Assembly: GCA_021847575.1 (NCBI GenBank)
Contig: JAJZQO010000004.1
Coordinates: 1-64,000 of the forward strand
Origin: Bacillota bacterium
GTDB taxonomy: Bacteria > Bacillota > Sulfobacillia > JAJZYS01 > JAJYTV01
DNA length: 64,000 nucleotides
Reading direction: 5' to 3'
Of the stretch, positions 26,740 to 39,112 are shown in pieces. The translations under genes were made by a program, and so were the position numbers. Within the stretch, counting starts at the first letter, position 1. Each line of letters begins with the position of its first letter. The notes beneath the pieces are model-generated. The model was not told the origin of the DNA, ran no database searches, and saw only the letters and a program-made list of their open reading frames with translations.

Positions 26740-28266
26740 TCAGGATGGGCTGAGCTGCTCGCGCACGGCGCGGCGCAGAACCTTGCCGGTGGCACCGATC
26801 GGCAGCTCGGGCCAGACGAGGATGCGACGCGGACGCTTGTAGTCCGCGAGAAGCTTCGCGCAGAGGTCCTGCAGTTCTTCCGGTGTGACGGTCTGGCCCT
26901 CGCGCGGCGAGACAACGGCCACGACCTCCTCGCCGCGCCGGTCGTCGTGCAGGCCGACGACGGCCGCCAGGGCGACGGATGGGTGCTGCGTCAGCACCTC
27001 CTCGACCTCCGTCGGGTAGACGTTCTCGCCCATGGTGATGATCATGTCGGTCTTGCGGTCCACGAGGTAGATGTAGCCGTCGCGCGTGCGGTGGGCGAGG
27101 TCCCCCACGGCGAGGTACAGGCCGTGGAACGCCGCGGCCGTCGCCTCGGGGTCCTTGTAGTAACCGTCCATCAGGGTGGGTCCGGCGCAATGGAGCTCCC
27201 CCACCTCGTCCACCCCGACCTCGCGGCCGTCGTCGCCGAAGATGCGCACATCCTGCGCCAGGGCCGGCAGTCCGATCGAGCCGATGACGCTGCCGGGCCC
27301 GTGCCGGATCCAGGTCACCGCGCCCAGTTCCGTCGCGCCGTAGATGTCGATCAGGTGCGTGTTCGGGAAGTCCTGCACGATGCGGTCGCGCAGCGTCGTC
27401 GAGAGCGGTGACGAGCTCGTGATCATCAGCCGCAGCTGGCCCGGGTCGAGATCGCCCTTCTCGGCCGCGTCGGCGAGGAACGTGAGGAGCGACGGCACGA
27501 ACATGGAATAGGTCGCGCGGTGGCGCTTGATCTCCTCGATGACGCGCACCGGGTGGAACGTCCGCTGATGGTAGATCGACATCGTGGTGCCGAGGCAGAG
27601 CGAGAGCGAGACGAGCCAGAGGCCGTTCACGTGGAACATCGGCAGGAGCGAGAGGCCGATGTCGTCCGACGTGATGCCGAACTCGGCGGCTAGCAGCAAG
27701 GCGATCATCAGATTGCTGCGGTGCGAACGCAGGGCGCCCTTCGGCTTGCCGGTGGTGCCCGACGTGTAGACGAGCACCCACGGATCGTTCTCGTCCACGT
27801 CGACGCTGACTGGATCGTCGCTCTGCGCGTCGCGCAGGGACTCGTAGGCAGGGAGGAAGTCAGCGCCCGGACCGACGCGCAAGACCTTCTCGAGAGCGCC
27901 GCCCTGCGGGCGCATGCCGGCCTCGAAGGCCGCGGCGAGCAGCTGGCCGTCCCCGACGAGAACGCGGCTGTCGGAATGCCCGAGCACGTACGCCATTTCG
28001 GCCGGCGCGAGGCGCAGGTTGATCGGCACCGCGACGGCGCCGATGCGGCCGCAGGCGAAGTAGAGTTCGACGTACTCGATCGAGTTCATCAGCAGGAGCG
28101 CGACATGGTCCCCCTTGCCGACGCCCAGGCTCTGCAGGACGCGCGAAGCCTGGTTGACCCTCCGGTCCAGCTCGCTGTAGGTGACTTTGACATCGTCGTA
28201 CCAGAGAGCCACCTTGTCGCGATAGCGCCGGCCGTTGGTGGCGAGTGCCTCACCCATCGTCAGCAT
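26740..28266 (-). CDS. AMP-forming acyl-CoA synthetase
   Basis: VLVYTSGTTGKPKGALRSHRSN; IDIYGATELGAVTW; YLVDRKTDMIITMGENVYPTEVEEVL. Confidence 0.92.
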   Translation of the reverse strand: MLTMGEALATNGRRYRDKVALWYDDVKVTYSELDRRVNQASRVLQSLGVGKGDHVALLLMNSIEYVELYFACGRIGAVAVPINLRLAPAEMAYVLGHSDSRVLVGDGQLLAAAFEAGMRPQGGALEKVLRVGPGADFLPAYESLRDAQSDDPVSVDVDENDPWVLVYTSGTTGKPKGALRSHRSNLMIALLLAAEFGITSDDIGLSLLPMFHVNGLWLVSLSLCLGTTMSIYHQRTFHPVRVIEEIKRHRATYSMFVPSLLTFLADAAEKGDLDPGQLRLMITSSSPLSTTLRDRIVQDFPNTHLIDIYGATELGAVTWIRHGPGSVIGSIGLPALAQDVRIFGDDGREVGVDEVGELHCAGPTLMDGYYKDPEATAAAFHGLYLAVGDLAHRTRDGYIYLVDRKTDMIITMGENVYPTEVEEVLTQHPSVALAAVVGLHDDRRGEEVVAVVSPREGQTVTPEELQDLCAKLLADYKRPRRILVWPELPIGATGKVLRRAVREQLSPS

Positions 28267-28365
28267 TGGTGCGTTCTCCTCCTGCCTGCCGCTAAAGAGC
28301 GTTCGCATGTATGGACGAGGGGTGCTTCGCCGCCGATCAAAGCTTCCCCTTTCGCGGGTAAAGAC

Positions 28366-28393
28366 AGGCGGCAGCCGCTGAGGGCTGCCGCCT
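28366..28393 (-). terminator. Hairpin downstream of the P5C dehydrogenase gene
   Basis: AGGCGGCAGCC-GCTGAG-GGCTGCCGCCT, 11-bp perfect stem (plus-strand sequence). Confidence 0.6.
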
Positions 28394-28405
28394 GGGCGGT
28401 GGGGG

Positions 28406-29953
28406 TCAGATGCGCTCGGCGACGCACTTCATCTGCGTGAAGAGCAGCAGGTAGTCCGGGCTGCCTGTCTTCGAGTCGGTGCCGGACATGTTGAAGCCGC
28501 CGAAGGGGTGGGCGCCCACGACGGCACCCGTGCACTTGCGGTTGAAGTAGAGGTTGCCGACGTGGAAGTCGAGGCGGGACCGCTCGAGGCGCGAGCGGTC
28601 CCGCGAGTAGAGCGAGCCCGTCAGGCCGTACTCCGTGCCGTTCGCGATCTCGATGGCGTGGTCGTAGTCCCGCGCGCGGATCATCGAGAGCACGGGTCCG
28701 AAGATCTCCTCCTGCGCCAGTGTGGAGTCGGGCTGCACCTCGCCGAACACGGTGGGTGCGATGAAGTGGCCGCCCTCCCCCACCTTCTCGCCGCCGGCCA
28801 GGAGCTTGGCCGAGTTCTTGCCCTGCTCGATGTAGCCGAGGATCTTGCTCTCGGAACTCAGGTCGATCACCGGCCCGACGAGGTTCGCCGGGTCCATCGC
28901 CATGCCGAGGGTGAGCTTCTTCGTCCGCTCCGTCACGAGCCGCGCCACCTCGTCGTAGACCGCGTCCACCACGATCGCGCGCGAGCAGGCCGAGCACTTC
29001 TGGCCCTGGAAGCCGAACGCCGCCGTGACGATGTCAGCCGCGGCAACCTCGAGGTCGGCCGTCTCGTCCACCACGATGGCGTCCTTGCCGCCCATCTCGG
29101 CGACGACCCGCTTGATCCAGATCTGGCCCTTCTGGTGCTTCGCGGCGAGTTCGTTGATGTGCAGCCCCACTTCGCGCGAACCCGTGAAGCTGATGAAGCG
29201 CGTGCGCGGGTGACCTACCATGTAGTCGCCGATGTCGCGGCTGTCGCCTGGCACGAAGTTCACGACGCCGGGCGGCAGGCCGCTCTCCTCGAGCAGCTGC
29301 ACGAACCAGGCGCCGATCACCGGCGTCACGCTCGACGGCTTGAGCAGGACGGTGTTGCCCGCCACGATCGCGCCTGTCGTCATGCCGCAGAGGATCGCGA
29401 GCGGGAAGTTCCAGGGCGGGATGATCACGCCCACGCCGAGCGGGATGTAGAAGGACGCGTCCTCCTCGCCCGGCAGGTTGATCGTTGGCACCGGCGCCTG
29501 CAGGCGGATCGCCTGGCGGGCGTAAAACTCCATGAAATCGATCGCTTCCGCCACGTCGGCGTCGGCCTCGGGCCAGGTCTTGCCAGCCTCGTAGACCTCG
29601 AGCGCGGAGAAGAGCATCTTCTGACGGCGCAGCTCCGCCGCGGCCTTGAGCAGCACCCGCGCACGGAACTCCGCTCCAACGCGGCTCCAACTCTTGAACG
29701 CCTGCTCGGCGGCGGCCATCGCGTCGTCGATATCCTGGCGTCCGGCCTTCGACACGGTGCCGACGGTCTCGTCCAGGCGCGACGGGTTGTAGGAGCGCAG
29801 CCGCCCTTCGCGCTCGCGGCGCTCGCCGCCGACGACGATCGGATAGTGGTGGCCGAGCTGAGCGCCAACCTGCTTCAAGGCATCTGCCATCGCGGCGTGG
29901 TGTGTCGGATTGTGGAAATCGACAAGCGGTTCGGGACGGTAGGGATCGATCAC
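28406..29953 (-). CDS. pruA: L-glutamate gamma-semialdehyde (1-pyrroline-5-carboxylate) dehydrogenase
   Basis: ALDH family of RocA/PruA type: [88 protein letters not shown] start. Confidence 0.92.
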   Translation of the reverse strand: MIDPYRPEPLVDFHNPTHHAAMADALKQVGAQLGHHYPIVVGGERREREGRLRSYNPSRLDETVGTVSKAGRQDIDDAMAAAEQAFKSWSRVGAEFRARVLLKAAAELRRQKMLFSALEVYEAGKTWPEADADVAEAIDFMEFYARQAIRLQAPVPTINLPGEEDASFYIPLGVGVIIPPWNFPLAILCGMTTGAIVAGNTVLLKPSSVTPVIGAWFVQLLEESGLPPGVVNFVPGDSRDIGDYMVGHPRTRFISFTGSREVGLHINELAAKHQKGQIWIKRVVAEMGGKDAIVVDETADLEVAAADIVTAAFGFQGQKCSACSRAIVVDAVYDEVARLVTERTKKLTLGMAMDPANLVGPVIDLSSESKILGYIEQGKNSAKLLAGGEKVGEGGHFIAPTVFGEVQPDSTLAQEEIFGPVLSMIRARDYDHAIEIANGTEYGLTGSLYSRDRSRLERSRLDFHVGNLYFNRKCTGAVVGAHPFGGFNMSGTDSKTGSPDYLLLFTQMKCVAERI

Positions 29954-30113
29954 GTAGGTATGCCGACCTGCCTCCCTGTGGCCCGGGGGCCACGGTCGGC
30001 TCGCCTGCCCTTCTGCGAGTATTGCCTTTGCAGGCTTGGATGGAGGCGTTTACCGAGGATCATTGTACCATGCGGCGCCAAGCATGGCCGCATGCGCCAG
30101 CCGCGGTGTCCCC

Positions 30114-31316
30114 ATGCTAGAGCGGGAGGCGGTGCGGTTGCGTCGGATCGTGGTGCTCGGTGCGGGGTACGCCGGTGTGCGCGCGGTGCAGGAGATGGGC
30201 CCGGTCCTCGACGAGCGCGAGATCGTGCTGATCGATCGCGGCCGAAGCCATGCGATCGTCACGGAGATGTACCGGGTCGCGGCCGGGGGGAGGCCCGCAC
30301 GCGGCGCCGAGGTGCCCCTGCACCGTCTCGTGCCGCACCACCGCAACCTCGTGCTGCTGCAGGCGGAGGTCAAGGAGCTCGACTGGCGCCAGCGCGTGGT
30401 GCGCACGGGCCAGGGTGCGGTCGCATACGACACGGTCCTCTTCTGCCTCGGGGCGACGCCGGAGTATTTCGACATCCCCGGCGCGCGCGAGAGTACCCTG
30501 ACGCTGCAGCACCTCGACTCGGCCCTGCGCCTGCGCCGACGCCTCGAAAGCCTTGCGCGCCTGGGCGGCGGGCGGGTCGTGATCGTGGGTGGCGGCCTCA
30601 CCGGCGTCGAGCTCGCCGGTGCGATCAGCGCCATACACCCTGGCAGGTTCCGCCTCACGCTCGCACAGGCCAGTCCGTCCATCCTGCCTGACGAGGACCC
30701 CCGGCTGGCGGCATACGCCGAGGAGGTGCTCCAGCGCGGCGACATCGAAGTGCGGCGCGGCGAGCATGTCGCGCGCGTCACCAAGCGGACCGTCGTGTTG
30801 CGCTCCGGCGCCGTGCTGCCGGCCGATCTGGTCGTCTGGGCCGGCGGTGTCCGCGGCAATCCCCTCGCGGCACAGGCGGGGCTGCCGGTCGACGGCCGGG
30901 GACGCGTGCAGGTGCTGCCGACGCTCGAGGTGGACGGGCACCCCGGACTCTTCGCGGCTGGCGACGCCGCCCACGTACCTGGTGCGGCAGGTCACGCCCT
31001 GCCCCCGACCGCGCAGCTCGCCGTCCAGGAGGGGCGCGCCGCCGCGCGCAACATCGCGGGGCTGCTCGCGGGTCGCGAGCCGCAAGCCTTTCGGCCGCAG
31101 GTCCTCGGCATGACGGCGGCGCTTGGCAGAGGCTACGGCATCGCCCGCCTCGGCCGCCTGAGGCTCACGGGCCGTCCGGCCAACGCCCTGCACGAGCTCG
31201 CCCTCGTGCGCTATCTCTACGGCGTCGGCGGACTTGGCCTCCTGACCCGGGGGGGCTATCTCAGCTGGCGCAGCGTCCCGGAGACCACGGCAGAGCGCAA
31301 GGCCTACGACGTCTGA
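30114..31316 (+). CDS. Type II NADH dehydrogenase / FAD-dependent oxidoreductase
   Basis: RIVVLGAGYAGVRAVQEM ... GGRVVIVGGGLTGVELAGAIS ... GLFAAGDAAHVPGAAGHALPPTAQLAVQEGRAAARNI. Confidence 0.88.
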   Translation: MLEREAVRLRRIVVLGAGYAGVRAVQEMGPVLDEREIVLIDRGRSHAIVTEMYRVAAGGRPARGAEVPLHRLVPHHRNLVLLQAEVKELDWRQRVVRTGQGAVAYDTVLFCLGATPEYFDIPGARESTLTLQHLDSALRLRRRLESLARLGGGRVVIVGGGLTGVELAGAISAIHPGRFRLTLAQASPSILPDEDPRLAAYAEEVLQRGDIEVRRGEHVARVTKRTVVLRSGAVLPADLVVWAGGVRGNPLAAQAGLPVDGRGRVQVLPTLEVDGHPGLFAAGDAAHVPGAAGHALPPTAQLAVQEGRAAARNIAGLLAGREPQAFRPQVLGMTAALGRGYGIARLGRLRLTGRPANALHELALVRYLYGVGGLGLLTRGGYLSWRSVPETTAERKAYDV

Positions 31317-31325
31317 GCGTCGGCG

Positions 31326-32306
31326 CTACTGCGCGGTCGCGACCCAGACGGCCGTCGCCAGCGTGTTGAGCAGCGCGACGGGCAGGAGCACCTTCCAGCC
31401 GAAGGCCATCAGGCGGTCGTAGCGCAGCCTGGGCAGCGTCGCCCGCAGCCAGATGAAGAAGTACATGAATAAGGCCACCTTGAGCAGGAACCAGAGCTCC
31501 GGCGGCAGGAGGGGCCCGTGCCAGCCGCCGAGGAACAGCGTCGTGGCGAGGGCCGAGACGGTGATCATGTTGATGTACTCGGCCATCATGTACATCGCCC
31601 ACTTGAGGCCCGTGTACTCCGTGTGGTAGCCGGCCACCAGCTCGTTCTCGGCCTCCGGCAGGTCGAACGGGGTGCGGTTCGTCTCGGCGACCATGGTGAT
31701 GACATAGATGATGAAGCCGACGATCTGCGGCACGATGAACCAGAGCCGGTACTGCCTCGCGACGATCGTGTTGAGGTCGGCGGAACCCGCGGCGATCAGG
31801 ACGCCCGTGACGGCGAGCCCCATCGCGAGCTCGTACGAGATGATCTGTGCCGTCGAGCGCAGGCCGCCGAGCAGGCTGTACTTGTTGGCCGATGCCCAGC
31901 CGCCGAGGATCGGGCCGTACACGCCGAGCGACGTGATCGCGAAGACGAAGAGGACGCCGATGTTCGGCCCGCCGATCTGCATCGGCACGACCTGCCCCAG
32001 CAGGTGGATGGGCGGACCCCACGGGATGACCGCGAAGGCGATCAGGGCCGCCGTCAGTGATACCAGCGGCGCCAGCAGGTAGACGAAGCGGTCCGCCGCG
32101 GTGGGGATGATCTCCTCCTTCAGCGCGAGCTTGAGGCCATCGGCCATGAACTGCATGACCCCCGCAGGCCCGAGGCGGTTCGGTCCGGGGCGGAACTGGA
32201 AGCGCGCGAGCACCTTGCGCTCGATCCAGGTCATGAGGCCGAAGGCGGCGAGCAGCAGCGTGGCGGTGACGATGCTCTTCACGACGACGATGACGACCTG
32301 CAGCAT
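31326..32306 (-). CDS. nuoH: NADH-quinone oxidoreductase subunit H
   Basis: WIERKVLARFQFRPGPNRLGPAGVMQFMADGLKLALKEEIIP; AETNRTPFDLPEAENELVAGYHTEY. Confidence 0.97.
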   Translation of the reverse strand: MLQVVIVVVKSIVTATLLLAAFGLMTWIERKVLARFQFRPGPNRLGPAGVMQFMADGLKLALKEEIIPTAADRFVYLLAPLVSLTAALIAFAVIPWGPPIHLLGQVVPMQIGGPNIGVLFVFAITSLGVYGPILGGWASANKYSLLGGLRSTAQIISYELAMGLAVTGVLIAAGSADLNTIVARQYRLWFIVPQIVGFIIYVITMVAETNRTPFDLPEAENELVAGYHTEYTGLKWAMYMMAEYINMITVSALATTLFLGGWHGPLLPPELWFLLKVALFMYFFIWLRATLPRLRYDRLMAFGWKVLLPVALLNTLATAVWVATAQ

Positions 32307-34479
32307 CGCCTATCTCCCCCTTCCCGCCAGCCCAGCGCCGTGCTGCAGGGGGCCGGCCGGCCGGCCGGCAGGGTACCCGCGCGCACCAAGAGACTGCCGG
32401 CGGGCAGATCGGGCGATACCCTGACCTTGACCCGCTCGCCCCCGAGTTCGAACGTATCGCCGTCCGCGAGGCCGAGCATCCGCGCCCGCTCTTCGCCCAG
32501 CGTCACGTCCGGCGGCCGCGGCAGGCGGTCGAGCAAGGGGTCCGGCAGCACGCCCTTATGGAAGATGCTCGCGCCGAAGATCAGGCCCGGCGTCGCGACA
32601 TAGCCGTCGCGGGGCACGGGGCCACCTTGGGGCCTGTGCTGCCCGAACAGCTCCGGCAGGTCGGCGCGCACTGCCTGCATCACCTCTTGCAGGCCCCAGT
32701 CGAGCCCGAGCAGGTCCGCGAAAAGACGCCAGTCGTCTCTCGTCTCCCCGGGGTGGGATACGCCCGCGTAGCAGCGCTGGGCCCTTCCCTCCATGTTCAC
32801 GAGGTGGCAGTCGGACTCGGACCAGGCGGCGAGCGGCAGCACGACGTGGGCCTGCTCGCTGGTGTGCCCCGGCACCGTGCCTGCGAACGCCAGGAACGGA
32901 ATGCGCGCGATAGCCGCGTCCACGAGTTCGTGGTCCGGGAAGTCGTAGAGGTCCTGCGCCATGACGAAGAGGCCGTCGAGGTCGCCCCGCGCCGCCGCTT
33001 CGAGCATGCCCCGCGCGTCGAGGCCGCCCTCGCCAGGTAGAAGCCCGGCGGCCTCGGCGCCATACGAGTTGCCGAGCGAGCCGACCACCATGGTGTACGT
33101 CTCGCCCGCCCGCCGGCGCACGATCTCCCCGATCGCCTCCCTCTGCCCCATGCCGCGCCCGCTCCAGAGCAGGAGCACCTTCTTCGCCCCCAGCAAGGCC
33201 CCGCCGAGGCTGCCGCGGCCCTCGGCCATCTCCAGCAGCGTCCCGGCCACGTCTTCCGTCCGGATGTCCTCGTAGGGCAGGTCAAGCAGGGAGCCGCGCT
33301 CCGAGACGCCGACGAGCCGCAGGCCGAGCGTCGCAAAGTGGCGCAGCCTGAGCGCCAGCACGGGCGCCTCCTCGAGCACCTCCGCATCGATCAGCACGAC
33401 GAGGTCGGCGGTGTCGATGTCGTCGATGCGCCCGACGGGGCCGGGCGGGATCGCTGAGGTCAATGGCAGCACGCGGTGGTCGACGTTCTCCGTTTGCACC
33501 GCTTCGCGCAACCAGCGGCGCATCAGGTACTGCGCCTCGAGTGAGCTCCTCCCGCCGCCCAAGGCGCCGACCCTGCCGCGCAGGCCGGCCCGCAGGGCCC
33601 CAAGCGCATCGTGCCAGCCCACCACGGTGAGGGCGCCGGAGTGCCGCAGCATGGGCTGCGTCAGCCGCGGCCCGCGGTGCACGAAGCCATAGCCGAAGCG
33701 GCCGCGGTCGCAGAGCCAGGCCCAGTTGACCTCCTCGCTGTCGCGGGACTGCACGCGCAGGAGGTCGCCGTGGCGCAGCGAGAGCGCCACATGGCAGCCG
33801 ACGGGGCAGTGCGGGCAGATCGAGTCGACCACGTCGAGGTCCCAGGGGCGCGCCCTGAATCGGTAGGGGCGCGACGTGAGCGCGCCGACGGGACAGATCT
33901 GGATCGTGTTGCCCGCGAAGATCGAGTCGAAGCGGCGGCCGTCGGCCACGTCGACGACGACGTGGGTGCCGCGCTCGTGCAGCGTCAAGGCCGGGTCCCC
34001 CGCCACGTCGGACATGAAGCGGATGCAGCGCAGGCACATGATGCAGCGCTCCTGGTCGAGCTCGACCATCGGACCGAGGTCCCAGGCCTTCTTGAAGTGG
34101 CGCTTGGGGTCGGCGAAGCGGCTCTCGTTCGAGCCGTAGCGCATCGCGTTGTCCTGCAGCTCGCACTCGCCGCCCGCGTCGCAGACCGGGCAGTCCAGGG
34201 GATGCGTGCTCAGGAGGAAGTCCATCACGCCTTCGTGGGACTGCATCACGTCGTCGGTGTCCGTGCGCACGACCATGCCTTCGGCCACCACCGTCGTGCA
34301 GGCCGGCTGAAGCTTCGGCATCTTCTCGATGCGCACGAGGCACATGCGACAGGCGCCGACCGGCGCGAGGCGCGGATGGTAGCAGAAGACCGGGATCTCG
34401 ATGCCGGCCTTCTCGGCCGCCTTGAGAATCGTCGTCCCTGGGACGACTTCGACCTCGCGGCCGTCGATCTGGAGCGTGA

Positions 34480-34483
<4 letters not shown>
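32279..34483 (-). CDS. nuoG: NADH-quinone oxidoreductase subunit G
   Basis: GTG start; CYHPRLAPVGACRMCLVRIE ... THPLDCPVCDAGGECELQDNAMRYG ... CIMCLRCIRFMSDVAG. Confidence 0.95.
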
Positions 34484-35755
<1,272 letters not shown>

Positions 35756-35763
<8 letters not shown>

Positions 35764-36238
35764 CGGCGGTCACCCCTTCGCGCGCCTGCCGCAAGAACTT
35801 GGCGAGGTCCGCGCGCGAGACGTTCGGCCGGTATTCGAGGTTGACCTGGATCACCGGAGCGTCCTTGCAGAGGGCGAGGCACTCGACCTCCTCGACGGTG
35901 AAGAGCCCGTCCTCGGTGGTGCCGTTGCGCCGCAGGCCGAGTTCCTCGTAGAGGAAGCGTGCCAGATCGTCCCCTCCGCGCAGGTGGCAGCTGAGACCGC
36001 GGCAGACCTGCACGAGATATTTTCCTGTCGGCTGCCGGTGGAACAGGGTGTAGAACGAGAGCACCGACTCGACGTACGCCTTCGTCACGTCCAGCATTGC
36101 TGCGACGCTCTCGACCTCCCCTTCGGGGATGAAGCCGAACTCGTCCTCGACGAGGTGCAGGATGGGGATCAGGGCGGATGACCGGTTCGGGAAGCTACCG
36201 AGGAGCTGCTCGGCCCGCCGCGTGTTCTCGGCGTTCAT
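35756..36238 (-). CDS. nuoE: NADH-quinone oxidoreductase subunit E
   Basis: Thioredoxin-like 2Fe-2S: VQVCRGLSCHLRGG ... VEECLALCKDAPVIQVN pattern (VEEVECLALCKDAP). Confidence 0.95.
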
Positions 36239-37440
36239 CGGTCCACCTCCCCCAGCACGATGTCGATCGAGCCGATGGCAGCCACGACGTCGGAGAGCAT
36301 GCGATCCTGGACGAGCGCGGGCAGGGCCTGCAGGTTGTAGAAGGACGGTCCGCGCACGTGCACGCGGTAGGGCTTGCCGGCGCCGTTCGCGACGATGTAG
36401 CAGCCAAGTTCGCCCTTCGGCCCCTCGACGCCGACGTAGGCCTCGCCTGGCGGCACGAGGAAGCCTTCGGAGTACAGCTTGAAGTGATAGATCAGAGCCT
36501 CCATGCTCTGCGCGATCTCTTCCTTTTCGGGCGGGTAGATCTTCTCGTTCGCGACGTGCCAGGGTCCCTCGGGCAGGTTGTCGATCGCCTGGCGGACGAT
36601 CTTGAGGCTCTCCTCCATCTCGCGCATGCGCACCTTGTAGCGCGCGTAGACGTCGCCGTCCTGCTCGGTCGGTACGTCGAACGCGAAGTCCTCGTAGGAC
36701 GAGTACGGGTTCGATTTGCGCAGGTCGTGCGCGACCCCGAGCGCGCGCAGGAGCGGCCCTGTCCAGCCGTAGTCGAGGGCCTGCGCGAGCGAGATCGTCG
36801 CGGTGCCCTTGAGGCGGTCCAGCCAGATCGGGTTCTTGTCGAGCAGCCCGCGGTACTCGTCGAGCCAGTGCGGGAAGCCGTCGAGGAAGGCGTGCAGGCG
36901 CGCCGAGAAGCCAGGCGGCAGGTCGCGCATCAGGCCGCCGACGCGGAAGTAGCTCGGGTTCATGCGGTAGCCGGCCGCCATCTCGATCAGGTCCAGGATC
37001 AGCTCGCGCTGCTGGAAGGTGTAGAAGAAGGGGGACATCGCGCCCATGTCCATGGCGCTCGTGCCAAGCCAGACCAGATGGCTCGCGATGCGCGAGAGCT
37101 CCGCGAACATGACCCTGATGTACTGGCAGCGCTTCGGCACCTCGATCTGCAGCAGCTTCTCCACGGTCAGGACGTAGCAGAGGTTGTTGATGATCGGCGA
37201 GACGTAGTCGGCACGGTCGGAAAGCATGTTGCCCTGCTGGAAGATCAGGTCCTCGTACGTCTTCTCGATGCCTGTGTGCAGGTAGCCGATGATCGGCTCG
37301 CAGGCCTTGACCTGTTCGCCGTCCAGCCTCACCCGCAACCGCAGCACGCCGTGCGTGCTGGGATGTTGCGGCCCGAGGTTGAGCTCCATGGCCTTGAGGC
37401 CCGTGTAGGGATCGACGAGGCTCTGCCCTTGGTCCGCCAT
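36235..37440 (-). CDS. nuoD: NADH-quinone oxidoreductase subunit D
   Basis: ELNLGPQHPSTHGVLRLRVRLDGEQVKACEPIIGYLHTGIEKTYED; ASHLVWLGTSAMDMGA. Confidence 0.97.
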   Translation of the reverse strand: MADQGQSLVDPYTGLKAMELNLGPQHPSTHGVLRLRVRLDGEQVKACEPIIGYLHTGIEKTYEDLIFQQGNMLSDRADYVSPIINNLCYVLTVEKLLQIEVPKRCQYIRVMFAELSRIASHLVWLGTSAMDMGAMSPFFYTFQQRELILDLIEMAAGYRMNPSYFRVGGLMRDLPPGFSARLHAFLDGFPHWLDEYRGLLDKNPIWLDRLKGTATISLAQALDYGWTGPLLRALGVAHDLRKSNPYSSYEDFAFDVPTEQDGDVYARYKVRMREMEESLKIVRQAIDNLPEGPWHVANEKIYPPEKEEIAQSMEALIYHFKLYSEGFLVPPGEAYVGVEGPKGELGCYIVANGAGKPYRVHVRGPSFYNLQALPALVQDRMLSDVVAAIGSIDIVLGEVDR

Positions 37441-37451
37441 CGCCTGCCTCC

Positions 37452-37922
37452 TCACTCCCGCGCGAGGGGCGGCAGCGGCCCCACGCCGGTGATGGGGTAG
37501 TCCTTGCGCAGCGGGTGGTACTGCCAGTCGTCGGGCATCAGGATGCGCCTGAGGTCCGGGTGGCCGCGGAAGACGATGCCGAACATGTCGTAGACCTCGC
37601 GCTCGGCCCAGTTGGCGGCCTTGAACAGCGATGTCACGCTCGGCACCTCCGGCGGGTCGCCGCCCACCTGCAGCTTGAGGCGCAGCCAGTCCTTGAGCTC
37701 CAGGTGGTACAGGTGGTAGACGACGTCGAAGCGCGGCTCGCGCCCGAGCCGGTCGACCGCCGTCACGTCGAGCAGGAGCGAGAAGCCCCTCGCCTTGAGC
37801 AGCGAGACGACGTCGACGATGTCGGCCGCGTAGAGCAGGTGCGCCACGTGCTGGCCGAATGGCTCCAGGAGGCTCAAGCGGTCGGCGAAGTGGCGCCTCA
37901 GGTCCTCGAGCAGGTCGTTCAC
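37452..37922 (-). CDS. nuoC: NADH-quinone oxidoreductase subunit C
   Basis: [50 protein letters not shown]. Confidence 0.96.
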   Translation of the reverse strand: MNDLLEDLRRHFADRLSLLEPFGQHVAHLLYAADIVDVVSLLKARGFSLLLDVTAVDRLGREPRFDVVYHLYHLELKDWLRLKLQVGGDPPEVPSVTSLFKAANWAEREVYDMFGIVFRGHPDLRRILMPDDWQYHPLRKDYPITGVGPLPPLARE

Positions 37923-38398
37923 GCCCTGGCCACCTCCCCAGCCGGCGGCATTGCGGGTGCAAGCGGCCGTCCGCCGCGGCGGATCTTCTCCTGCAGCTGC
38001 ATGACGCCCTCGATCAGCCCCTCGGGGCTGGACGGGCAGCCTGGCACGTAGATGTCCACCGGAACGACGCGGTCGACGCCCTGCACGACGGCGTAGTTGT
38101 TGAAGACGCCGCCCACCGACGCGCAGGCGCCCATGGAGATGACCCACTTCGGTTCGGGCATCAGGTCGTAGAGCTCGCGCAGGACAGGGGCCATCTTCTG
38201 GCAGACCCGGCCCGCCACGATCATCACATCGGCCTGGCGCGGCGAGGCGCGCATCACTTCGGCACCGAAGCGCGAGAGGTCGAAGCGGGAGGCCGCCGTG
38301 GCCATCATCTCGATCGCGCAGCAGGCCAACCCGAACTGGACGGGCCAGAGGGAGTTCGACCTCGCCCACGCAGTGAGTCGGTTCAGGTTGCCGAACAT
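37919..38398 (-). CDS. nuoB: NADH-quinone oxidoreductase subunit B
   Basis: [67 protein letters not shown]. Confidence 0.97.
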   Translation of the reverse strand: MFGNLNRLTAWARSNSLWPVQFGLACCAIEMMATAASRFDLSRFGAEVMRASPRQADVMIVAGRVCQKMAPVLRELYDLMPEPKWVISMGACASVGGVFNNYAVVQGVDRVVPVDIYVPGCPSSPEGLIEGVMQLQEKIRRGGRPLAPAMPPAGEVARA

Positions 38399-38412
38399 CA
38401 CCGCGTGGTCGT

Positions 38413-38772
38413 CTACGCCTGCCACTGGAATCCCCCCCGGTGCCAGACGTAGGCGTAGCCGATGCCCAGCACGAGCACGAAGAGCGCCATCTCCCAGAGT
38501 CCGAACAGGCCCATGCGCCGCAGGAGGACGGCCCAGGGATAGAAGGAGACGGCCTCGACATCGAAGATCATGAACAGCATCGCGACCAGGTAGAACTTGA
38601 CGGAGAAGGTCGGGCCGACGGACGAGATCGGCGTGATGCCGCTCTCGTAGGTGTGCAGCTTGGCCTCGTTCGGCCGCCGCGGTCCGAGCACCCGCGACGC
38701 CAGCAGCACGCTTGCGGCGATGACGAGCGAGACCGCTATGTAGAGCGCAATCGGGAAGTACGCAGAGAGCAT
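38413..38772 (-). CDS. nuoA: NADH-quinone oxidoreductase subunit A
   Basis: [41 protein letters not shown]. Confidence 0.96.
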   Translation of the reverse strand: MLSAYFPIALYIAVSLVIAASVLLASRVLGPRRPNEAKLHTYESGITPISSVGPTFSVKFYLVAMLFMIFDVEAVSFYPWAVLLRRMGLFGLWEMALFVLVLGIGYAYVWHRGGFQWQA

Positions 38773-39112
38773 GCGCCCCCACTCCTCACGCACATTGGCA
38801 AAGGCGGCGTACATTACCAGACAATCCGCTCTCGCCTGCGGGCCCCTGGCAGGGCCGCATGCGGACCGGCATCGCCGCGTCAAGCGACAGGATGCCCAAT
38901 GGTCCCGGGCATATGACTGGCCCGCAGGCAATGGCCCGCCTGTTTGCCAGGAGTCTCGACGCATGGAAACCGCCACCTCGGCTGGATGGCCGCTGCCGGC
39001 GCGCCGCCTGCTCTGCCGATTCCCCCGCTTATGCGCCGCGCATACTATGTGCGCCCGCGCCGGGTCGCCCATGCAGGCCGATCGGCGCCGATGCGGAAGG
39101 GAGTCTCGAGAG

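Noticed and set aside
28508-30691. 727-aa plus-strand ORF opposite the P5C dehydrogenase
   Set aside because: Antisense shadow ORF; Arg/His/Val-rich.
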